Of a DNA stretch of 39,670 nucleotides, positions 23,561 through 30,688 are shown one piece after another. How positions within the stretch are numbered: position 1 is the stretch's first letter; every line of letters begins with the position of its first letter. Source of the stretch: JAAZNV01 sp035358315 (GTDB lineage Bacteria; Patescibacteriota; WWE3; UBA101185; UBA10185); assembly GCA_035358315.1 (NCBI GenBank), contig DAOPPB010000006.1:1-39670 (forward strand). The letters run 5' to 3'. Below the pieces are notes generated by a model that was not told the origin of the DNA, searched no databases, and saw nothing but the letters and a program-made list of their open reading frames with translations. The position numbers and the translations under genes were made by a program.

Positions 23561-24961
23561 ATGAGCCAAAAAAACAGCAGCGATCCAAAAGAAATATGGA
23601 AGGCAATACTGGGAAAAGTAGAGCTGGAAATATCTCCGATGATCTTTAAAACGATGATATCACGCACAAAAGGCATATCTCTAGAAAACAATGTTTTGGA
23701 AGTTTTCTGCGAAGACAATTTTGTAAAGAAAAATCTGGAAACTAAATACGCAAAAATTGTTGAGGAGGCAATAAGAAGTGTTGGGGGAGGTGAACTACAA
23801 GCTAAATTTACCGTGTCAAGTGAAAGGATAAAGAAGGAACCGGAGGGCGGTAATGGTCTTGGCCCTCTTTTTTCACAACAAAAAAACACGGAGACCTTAC
23901 GTGAAGAAAAACGCACCAGGTCAAACCTCAACCCGAAATTCACCTTTGAAACCTTTGTACTCGGAAAAAATAACAACCTAGCGTACGCTATAGCATCGGC
24001 CATATCTGAGAAACCGGGGGAACTCTACAACCCCGTGTTTATATACTCTAAAGTCGGGCTTGGAAAAACGCATTTAATACAGGCGGTGGGGAATAAGATT
24101 ATAGAAACGAAACCCGGAATGAGAGTTGTTTATACTACGGGAGAAGCTTTTACCAACGAGCTCATTGAGACAATCCAAAGCGGAAAAGGGAAAGGAAAAT
24201 ATACCGCAAACCAGTTTAGGGAAAAATTCAGAAAAGCCGATGTTTTACTGATAGATGATGTTCAGTTTATTATCGGAAGAGAATCAACACAGGAAGAATT
24301 TTTTCACACTTTTAATGCTCTATACATGGCGGGAAAGCAAATAGTGATAACGTCGGACCGCCCACCAAAGGATTTTGTAAGTCTTGAGGACAGAATAACA
24401 TCACGGTTTAGCAGTGGCATAGTGGCCGATATACAAACTCCAGACATAGAGACAAGAATAGCTATTTTAAGAGCAAAGAGAGACACGGATAAAGAAAACG
24501 TTCCAAACGATGTACTAAATTTTATAGCTGAAAAAGTGGATACTAACATAAGAGAGTTGGAAGGGGCATATCTGCAAACCGTAACTTATGCAAAAGCCAC
24601 CGGTTCGGAATTAAATGTAGAAACCGCAGCCAAAGCTCTCGGTGCCACCATTAAGGAAAAGTCCGCCAAAACCGTAAATGTGAATGAAATTTTAAAAGCA
24701 GTGTGTCTTTATTATTCCGTAAAAATGCAGGACATTAAAGGAAAAAGGAGAAACAAAGAACTGGTGATACCACGCCAGGTCGCTATGTATTTAATGAAAG
24801 AGATGACAGACATGCCTTTTACCTCAATAGGCGATTTTCTTGGGGGCAGGGATCACACAACGGTTATGTACGGAGTGGACAAAGTCCAGGAAGAAGTTGC
24901 GGAAACAGGGAAAATAACACAGGACATTGTAAACGTGAAGCAAATAATTTTTAACAGCTAG
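23561..24961 (+). CDS. dnaA: Chromosomal replication initiator DnaA
   Basis: AAA+ initiator that binds DnaA boxes and melts the origin; 466 aa. Domain I covers about residues 8-75 and domain II is the variable stretch 76-124. The AAA+ core starts FTFETFVLGKNNNLAYA. Walker A reads SKVGLGKT at 163-170, where nearly all DnaA have GGVGLGKT. Walker B is VLLIDDVQF (228-236), then ITSDRPP and the arginine-finger block LEDRITSRF (275-283). Domain IV ends with GGRDHTTVMYG (428-438), the DNA-binding signature. DnaA boxes flank the gene on both sides, and oriC follows directly. Confidence 0.97.
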   Translation: MSQKNSSDPKEIWKAILGKVELEISPMIFKTMISRTKGISLENNVLEVFCEDNFVKKNLETKYAKIVEEAIRSVGGGELQAKFTVSSERIKKEPEGGNGLGPLFSQQKNTETLREEKRTRSNLNPKFTFETFVLGKNNNLAYAIASAISEKPGELYNPVFIYSKVGLGKTHLIQAVGNKIIETKPGMRVVYTTGEAFTNELIETIQSGKGKGKYTANQFREKFRKADVLLIDDVQFIIGRESTQEEFFHTFNALYMAGKQIVITSDRPPKDFVSLEDRITSRFSSGIVADIQTPDIETRIAILRAKRDTDKENVPNDVLNFIAEKVDTNIRELEGAYLQTVTYAKATGSELNVETAAKALGATIKEKSAKTVNVNEILKAVCLYYSVKMQDIKGKRRNKELVIPRQVAMYLMKEMTDMPFTSIGDFLGGRDHTTVMYGVDKVQEEVAETGKITQDIVNVKQIIFNS

Positions 24962-25538
24962 TTTTTGAGGTATTTTCCGGCATCACGTGGAGACAGTAAA
25001 AAACGGGCGGTAGATAGGAGGCAGCAAGTGGCAGGTTTTAAGTATCATATACTAAACACTAAGTTGAGCAACGATAACGAATCCGGCAACTGTGGAAAAA
25101 ACTTAAAAATGTGGAAATTTTTTTCAGAAAAATCGGTTGTGGATAAATGAGGCTACTTATCCACAAAGTAATCCACAGATTCCTCAGAATTATCAACAAG
25201 CGGAAAACGTACTGAGGGAACAGTAAAGTAAGTAAAAAACGAGTGAAAATAAAACAGCAGGGCAAAATGTGCTTATCCACAAGACTGCTACACAAATTAT
25301 GGTGCAAAATCAATTCAAAAAACAGTTTTTCAACATATCAACACACCCTACTAAGACGTCCTCTTTTATTTAAATAGAAAATCAACGAAATGCAATGTGG
25401 AAAAACAGAACCTCTAAAATCACAAAAATTAAAACTTGTTTAAAATATAAGATCACTAAACTAACGCAATTGACAGTTATGGACTATAATCTACTTGTAC
25501 AGGAAAATAACTAGTAAAATCTGCCCCCAAAGTAGATA
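24962..25538. other. Probable replication origin (oriC)
   Basis: A 577-nt gene-free stretch after dnaA. Perfect DnaA boxes are TGTGGATAA (25138-25146), TTATCCACA (25157-25165) and TTATCCACA (25273-25281). One-mismatch boxes are TGTGGAAAA (25091-25099 and 25396-25404), TAATCCACA (25169-25177) and TTATCAACA (25190-25198). The part from about 25320 to 25460 is strongly AT-rich and could be the unwinding element. A 61-codon frame at 24965 overlaps the boxes and looks spurious. A TATAAT at 25485-25490 may serve the next gene, with a leader of about 42 nt; the TTGACA at 25470-25475 is only 9 nt from it, too close to pair. Confidence 0.88.
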
Positions 25539-26852
25539 ATGCCGTTAAAAGAAAAATTATTAAAAATTTCCGAATTTCTTTATCTTCTTTTGATTTTTCT
25601 TATTCCTGTCAATTTGGGAAAACATTTTGAAATTGTTGATTCTTATGTTGGTGGGGTTTTAGTCGATTATCTTGTTCCGACCATTTTCGTTCAGGACATT
25701 TTAGCAGCTTTAATCATATTCTTTTGGGTGCTCAGCGGCGGTTTAGGGAAATTATTTGATAAAAAAAGTGATTTTTTTGATAGAAAATATGTTCAGTACT
25801 CTTCTCTCTTTATTTTTTCACTCCTTCTGTCAACCTTGTCATCTATTAGATTTGTCCCGTCAATCTGCGCATGGGTGCGGGTGCTTCTCTATTTTTTAAT
25901 ATTTATTTATTCTCTGACAGAAATACCTATTGAAGATTATTTTTTTAAAATATTAGACATTTTTTCGGTGTCCGTTCTTTTTTTAGGTATTCTTGGTATC
26001 GCTCAGTTTTTAACGAAAGGATCTGTATTTGATAATTACCTTGTATTTGGAGAACAACCCTACTCCGCCGCAACTTACGGTGTTCCTGCCGAATCTTTCT
26101 TCGGAGAAAGAGTTGTTCCGGCCTATGGTCTTTTTAGACATCCCAATATTTTTGGCGGTTACCTGAGCATTACATTAGTTTGGCTTTTTTCGTTTTTAAA
26201 AAGCCGAAAATTTTATCTACTCCCTTTCCTGCTCGGAGCCGTTGCTTTGCTGTTTACATTTAGCAAAATTTCGTGGGCGGTTTTTCTGTTCGGAATTATT
26301 TTGCACCTTATTTTTAGTAAAGAGCCCCGGAAGATAGAAATTAAAAAGAAACAGGCGGTTAGTGTTGCATGTATAGTGATAGTTATTTCCCTTTTGATCC
26401 CGCTTTTATTTTTTTCCGGAAGTGGCGGTAGCAGTACTAAAAACGTATTGCTCTATAAAAGAGTACCAGCCGACAAAAGCATTTCCAGAAGACTAAATCT
26501 TGCTGTGGCATCATACAGAATGGCTATGGATAATTTTTTGTTCGGAGTGGGTTTTAACAACTCGACCGTTCTCATTGACAAATATAACTACGAAAGTACG
26601 GATTTAAGATTTTCCCAACCGGTACACAACATTTTTCTACTCCTTTTTTCCGAGGGAGGCATCTTCTCATTAATTTTGTTCTGTTGTTTTATTTGGCAGT
26701 GCCTCAAGAAATTAGTAAATTCCGGTTATTTCCACGTTTATTTAATAGCGTTTCTGCAGATTATTTTGCTGGGGTGTTTTGATCATTATTTCATCACCAT
26801 TCACCAGACACTACTTTTGTTTTGGATTACTTTAGGTCTTGGGCTGCAGTAA
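25539..26852 (+). CDS. O-antigen ligase/polymerase-like membrane protein
   Basis: A 437-aa polytopic membrane protein with about 10-12 hydrophobic segments. The large loop and following helices carry GLFRHPNIFGGYLSITLVW, then LLFTFSKISWAVFLFGI and a second loop ending in RFSQPVHNIFLLLFSEGG, the Wzy_C pattern of O-antigen ligases and polymerases. Such proteins join lipid-linked glycan chains on the outer face of the cytoplasmic membrane. The actual substrate is not deducible. It agrees with LCP and GT-C-like genes in the window. Confidence 0.82.
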   Translation: MPLKEKLLKISEFLYLLLIFLIPVNLGKHFEIVDSYVGGVLVDYLVPTIFVQDILAALIIFFWVLSGGLGKLFDKKSDFFDRKYVQYSSLFIFSLLLSTLSSIRFVPSICAWVRVLLYFLIFIYSLTEIPIEDYFFKILDIFSVSVLFLGILGIAQFLTKGSVFDNYLVFGEQPYSAATYGVPAESFFGERVVPAYGLFRHPNIFGGYLSITLVWLFSFLKSRKFYLLPFLLGAVALLFTFSKISWAVFLFGIILHLIFSKEPRKIEIKKKQAVSVACIVIVISLLIPLLFFSGSGGSSTKNVLLYKRVPADKSISRRLNLAVASYRMAMDNFLFGVGFNNSTVLIDKYNYESTDLRFSQPVHNIFLLLFSEGGIFSLILFCCFIWQCLKKLVNSGYFHVYLIAFLQIILLGCFDHYFITIHQTLLLFWITLGLGLQ

Positions 26853-26861
26853 CAAATGATA

Positions 26862-26891
26862 TTGGAATTGCTTTTAATGTGTGTATATAAT
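26862..26891 (+). promoter_or_regulatory. Promoter of the solute-binding protein gene
   Basis: TTGGAA (26862-26867), an 18-nt spacer and TATAAT (26886-26891). The ATG at 26899 is 7 nt downstream. This argues against the in-frame GTG at 26881, which lies upstream of the -10 box and reads through it. Confidence 0.6.
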
Positions 26892-26898
26892 TAACAAG

Positions 26899-28206
26899 AT
26901 GAAAAACAAAGCCGCAACTGCCATACTATTATTACTGATTCCGATTTTCCTTACAGCCTGTACCGTTGCAGACATTCCTTTGATAGGAAAGTATCTAACA
27001 AAAGGCTCGGGAAGTTCGGGAACTTCATCTAAACCCGTCACCTTAAATATGTGGGGTCTTTGGGAAAGTCCCGATATTATGGATTCCGTTATTAAGGGGT
27101 ATCAGAGTCAGAATCCTAATGTAACAGTAAATTATGACGACAGGTCGATTACCAAACCGGATCAATACAAAGAAACAGTTATTACGAGATTACAGCAAGG
27201 AGGGGCTCCCGACATAATTCTTGTTCATAACAGCTGGGTTCCGTACATTAAAGATTATCTTGAACCAATGCCTTCGGATATGTTGACTCCGCAGGATTAT
27301 GCTCAGAGATTTTATCCTCTCGCCGTGGAAAGCGGGATTTTCAACTCTCAGATTTACGCTGTTCCCGCTCATTACGACGGTTTGGCGTTGGTTTATAACA
27401 AAGATCATTTCAACGAAATAGATCAGGTTGCCCCACCGACTGCATGGGAGGAGTTCAGAAGAATAGCATTGGCGCTCACAGTAAAATCCGGAGAAGGTGA
27501 TTTTGTCAGGGCCGGGGCTGCTATGGGAGCCGCCGATAATATAGACTTTTTCTCCGATATTCTTGGGTTGATGTTTGCGCAGGCAGGGGTTTCGGTTCCG
27601 GCAAATTTAGATAGCAGGTCAGCTCAGGACGCTCTATCTTTTTATGTGCTTTTTCTAAAATCGGACGGTGTCTGGAACACTTCTCTTCCAGAGGCATCTA
27701 AAGCATTTTCAGCCGGCAGGGTTTCTATGATTTTTGTTCCGACATGGAATTTGTTAGATATAGTGAGAGCAAATCCGGGAATGAATATAGGTGTTGCGCC
27801 TGTTCCTCAGGCTGTCGCCGAAAACCCGGTTTCGTGGGGAAGTTTTTGGATGTATGCCGTTCCTAAATCTTCCGCTGGTGCCAAAGAGGCATGGAAATTC
27901 ATAAATTTTATTTCCCAAGACAGCCAAGAACTTACTTTATTTAGTGAGGCATCCAAATACAGGCCGTTCGGAGCGCCTTTCGCATCCGTTAGCCTGGCCG
28001 CCCAGGCCGGTGCAAGTCCTGCGTCTATGTATATTAAACCTGTTCTTGACACTGCTCCATTTGCAAAAGGAAATTATTTTGCGGCAAGGTCAGGTAATAC
28101 AAGAGAAGTTGAGGCTCTTAGAACAGCTGTTAACGCGGTTCTTTCAGGTCAGACTTCTGAGGAAGCATTAAAGGTTTGTAAAGCTACCCTTACAGGGCAA
28201 AGATAG
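26899..28206 (+). CDS. Lipoprotein extracellular solute-binding protein (ABC type, family 1)
   Basis: A 435-aa protein. Start MKNKAATAILLLLIPIFLTAC gives a typical lipoprotein signal with lipobox LTAC and lipidated Cys21, then a Gly/Ser linker. The mature part follows sugar-binding proteins: VTLNMWGLWESPDIMD, ITRLQQGGAPDIILVHN, YAVPAHYDGLALVYNKDHF, and SWGSFWMYAVPKSSAGAKEAWKFINFI. It should sit on the outer face of the membrane and bind a sugar or similar ligand. No permease or ATPase gene is near, so it is an orphan in this window. It overlaps tsaD by 1 nt. Confidence 0.88.
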   Translation: MKNKAATAILLLLIPIFLTACTVADIPLIGKYLTKGSGSSGTSSKPVTLNMWGLWESPDIMDSVIKGYQSQNPNVTVNYDDRSITKPDQYKETVITRLQQGGAPDIILVHNSWVPYIKDYLEPMPSDMLTPQDYAQRFYPLAVESGIFNSQIYAVPAHYDGLALVYNKDHFNEIDQVAPPTAWEEFRRIALALTVKSGEGDFVRAGAAMGAADNIDFFSDILGLMFAQAGVSVPANLDSRSAQDALSFYVLFLKSDGVWNTSLPEASKAFSAGRVSMIFVPTWNLLDIVRANPGMNIGVAPVPQAVAENPVSWGSFWMYAVPKSSAGAKEAWKFINFISQDSQELTLFSEASKYRPFGAPFASVSLAAQAGASPASMYIKPVLDTAPFAKGNYFAARSGNTREVEALRTAVNAVLSGQTSEEALKVCKATLTGQR

Positions 28207-29258
28207 TGAAAATTTTTGCGATAGAAACATCGTGCGACGAGACAGCGGCTGCTATCGTAAAAGATGGGGTTGATGAGATTTGTAGTGTTGTCGCTTCCTC
28301 CAAGGATTTTCATGAGAAAACAGGTGGTATTGTTCCGGAGATTGCTGCCAGGAAGCAAGTTGAGTTTATAACACCTGTTATCTCCCAGTGCTTCGAGAAT
28401 TACCAACGTGTGATGAGTTATAAAAAAATTGATGATTGTTATAAAGATATAGATGCTGTTGCCGTTACTGTAGGTCCAGGATTAATCGGCTCGTTAATAG
28501 TCGGTGTTGAGGCCGCGAAAGCGTTGGCGCTATTTCTTAACAAACCCCTTATCCCCGTTAATCACTTGGTCGGCCACATCTACGGAAACTTTTTAAATGA
28601 TTTACATGAGATAGATTTTCCAGCTATGGCATTGCTGGTTAGCGGTGGACACACAGATTTAATTGTTGTTCACGGGCATGGTAATTTTGAATATGTGGGA
28701 GGAACTTTGGATGATGCTGCCGGAGAATCTTACGACAAGGTTGCACGGCTTCTGGGACTGTCCCAATATTTGGGAGGTGCCGTTCTTTCTCAAAAGGCTC
28801 GGGAATGTAAATTTAATTCATTGAAAGGCAAACTCCCGAGACCGATGCTTGATCGGGATAATTTTGATTTTTCCTTTTCCGGACTTAAAACTGCCGTAAA
28901 AAAACTTGTAGATGAAAATAAATACCCTGTTGAGGTTATTGCCCGTGAATTTGAAGATTCTATAATAGAGGTTCTTTCTAAGAAAACGATGGGAGCCGCA
29001 AAAAAATATAATGTTAAGTCTGTGCTTCTGGGAGGCGGAGTGGCGGCAAACCTATCTCTTAGGGAAGCTGTTTCAAAGGACTGTAGGGAGTTGGGTGTTA
29101 ATTTTTATGCTCCTCCTTTAAGACTGTGTACCGATAACGCGGTTTATATTGCGAGCGCAGCGTACTTTATGTACGCAAGCGAGCGGGAGAAGTACGAAAA
29201 TTTGGATTTTGAATCTATTGAGCCAAACCCATCTCTTGGGATTATGGATAAGGCGTAA
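28206..29258 (+). CDS. tsaD: tRNA N6-threonylcarbamoyladenosine transferase TsaD
   Basis: Catalytic subunit for t6A37 modification of ANN-decoding tRNAs; 350 aa. It starts with GTG: MKIFAIETSCDETAAAIV. The metal site motif is NHLVGHIYGNF (two His), followed by ALLVSGGHTDLI, DDAAGESYDKVARLLGL, and the nucleotide region LLGGGVAANLSLRE. The end CTDNAVYIASAAYFMY is typical. The GTG overlaps the upstream TAG by one base. The 104-nt gap to the convergent proS shows no clear terminator hairpin. Confidence 0.97.
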   Translation: MKIFAIETSCDETAAAIVKDGVDEICSVVASSKDFHEKTGGIVPEIAARKQVEFITPVISQCFENYQRVMSYKKIDDCYKDIDAVAVTVGPGLIGSLIVGVEAAKALALFLNKPLIPVNHLVGHIYGNFLNDLHEIDFPAMALLVSGGHTDLIVVHGHGNFEYVGGTLDDAAGESYDKVARLLGLSQYLGGAVLSQKARECKFNSLKGKLPRPMLDRDNFDFSFSGLKTAVKKLVDENKYPVEVIAREFEDSIIEVLSKKTMGAAKKYNVKSVLLGGGVAANLSLREAVSKDCRELGVNFYAPPLRLCTDNAVYIASAAYFMYASEREKYENLDFESIEPNPSLGIMDKA

Positions 29259-29362
29259 TTTTTTGTAATTGTTTTAAGGGTTTGCGGTTATAGTTTGATT
29301 TACGGTCCAGCGCAACATTACTCTTACTTTATTTACTTCCAGAAGTTTCGGGTTTGTTAGAA

Positions 29363-30610
29363 TTATTTTATTATTTTTAGCATTTCTTCCGTAGTTACCA
29401 AAGATGCTTCTTTTTCATTTCTCTTTTTAACCTCAACTAAATCCCCTGTTTTCTGAGAAACAACCACTCGATAAGGGATTCCTATCAGGTCGCAGTCCGC
29501 AAATTTCTGTCCCGCTGTAATGTTCTCTCTATCGTCGTACAAAATTTCTATTCCTTCGGATGAAAGTTCTTTGTAGATCTCTTCCGTCTGTTTTTTTACA
29601 TTGAGATCCTCAGGATTTAACCCGATAAGCATTAGTTTGTATGGGGCTACGTTTTCCGGCCACATTATTCCTTTTTCATCATGTTTTAATTCGACTATGG
29701 TTGCAAGGACTCTTCCGGGCCCGATTCCATAACTTCCCATTACAACCGGTTTTTTCTTTCCTTCCTCGTCCGTATAATAAAGCCCAAGAGCCTCGGAAAA
29801 TTTTGTTCCCAAAGGAAAAATATTGCCGACCTCTATTGCCTTGACTTCTTCTAAATCCTCTTTTTTCACATTTAATTCTTTCAAAACTTCCTCGTTGTAT
29901 ACTTCTTTGTTTATGGCTATCTTTTTCTTTCTGTCTAAATATATTGTGTCCTCTCCTGTTTCGCATACTGTCTGGAATTCGTGGCTGAACTTACTGAAAC
30001 TTCCTCCGCTCGCGAATGTTAAGAATGTATCTTCTCCGATTCCAAGTCTGCTCCATATTTTTATATAAGCCTGTTTTACTCTTTCATAATATTTTTCATG
30101 CTCTTCCTTTGTTCTATCAAAAGAATACAGGTCTTTCATTAAAAACTCCCTTACTCTTAGCAAACCACCTTTAGGCCTTATTTCATTTCTGAATTTTGTC
30201 TGGAATTGAAAAGCATACACCGGAAGGTCTTTATATGATTCTATTTGCTGTACCATTAAATTTGTCAGTGGTTCTTCGTGGGTAATTGCAAGGCATGTTT
30301 CTCCCCCGTTTTTAAATTTTGTTTTGAACCAAATGTCCACAACAGAATCGTCGTATCTTCCGGTCTTTTTCCATATTTCGGGGTTTTGGAGCGCCGTAAG
30401 AGACATTTCCTGTCCGTCTATGGCTATCATTTCCTCTCTTATGATTTGCACTATTTTATTTAAAACTCTTAATCCGAGGGGTAGAAATGTATAAACTCCG
30501 GCGATTTCTTTGTGTATGAATCCACCTTTTATTAAAAGCCGCGCGCTTATACCCTCCTCGTCTTTCGGTGCATTTTTCTTTGTTTTTCCTATCATTTCGG
30601 AATAACGCAT
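29363..30610 (-). CDS. proS: Prolyl-tRNA synthetase without editing insert
   Basis: Class II synthetase charging tRNA-Pro; 415 aa. Motif 1 region SARLLIKGGFIHKEIAGVYTFLPLG; motif 2 QTKFRNEIRPKGGLLRVREFLMKDLYSFD; motif 3 near MGSYGIGPGRVLATIVE, followed by the anticodon-binding domain. Bacterial ProS usually has an INS editing domain of about 180 aa between motifs 2 and 3; only some 110 residues stand there in total, so INS is absent. The frame opens at 30709, but MRYSEMIGKTKK at 30610 is chosen: the upstream residues do not look like ProS and a -10 box lies 8 nt before it. Divergent from valS. Confidence 0.94.
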   Translation of the reverse strand: MRYSEMIGKTKKNAPKDEEGISARLLIKGGFIHKEIAGVYTFLPLGLRVLNKIVQIIREEMIAIDGQEMSLTALQNPEIWKKTGRYDDSVVDIWFKTKFKNGGETCLAITHEEPLTNLMVQQIESYKDLPVYAFQFQTKFRNEIRPKGGLLRVREFLMKDLYSFDRTKEEHEKYYERVKQAYIKIWSRLGIGEDTFLTFASGGSFSKFSHEFQTVCETGEDTIYLDRKKKIAINKEVYNEEVLKELNVKKEDLEEVKAIEVGNIFPLGTKFSEALGLYYTDEEGKKKPVVMGSYGIGPGRVLATIVELKHDEKGIMWPENVAPYKLMLIGLNPEDLNVKKQTEEIYKELSSEGIEILYDDRENITAGQKFADCDLIGIPYRVVVSQKTGDLVEVKKRNEKEASLVTTEEMLKIIK

Positions 30611-30618
30611 ACAAGTTG

Positions 30619-30627
30619 ATTTTATCA
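30619..30627 (-). promoter_or_regulatory. Extended -10 box of proS
   Basis: On the minus strand TGATAAAAT, 8 nt before the ATG at 30610. It decides the proS start. Confidence 0.5.
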
Positions 30628-30653
30628 CAGTTAGCGGGTTTGATGTTTTTTCA

Positions 30654-30682
30654 TTGTAATGGTCATATTTTTTTGATATCTT
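30654..30682 (+). promoter_or_regulatory. valS promoter, leaderless GTG start
   Basis: TTGTAA (30654-30659), a 17-nt spacer and TATCTT (30677-30682) with extended TG-A. The GTG at 30689 is 6 nt away. It shares a 78-nt intergenic region with the divergent proS. Confidence 0.5.
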
Positions 30683-30688
30683 ATCTTC

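Noticed and set aside
24965..25150. 61-codon frame directly after dnaA
   Set aside because: It covers several DnaA boxes of the origin, has no start signal and no protein-like pattern.
25470..25490. TTGACA and TATAAT as a promoter pair before the O-antigen-ligase-like gene
   Set aside because: The spacer is only 9 nt; the TATAAT may act alone, but the pair cannot be a normal promoter.
29158..29192. Small inverted repeat GCGTAC/GTACGC in tsaD as a mobile palindrome
   Set aside because: Only 6 bp of stem, encoded within the conserved C-terminal region; expected by chance.
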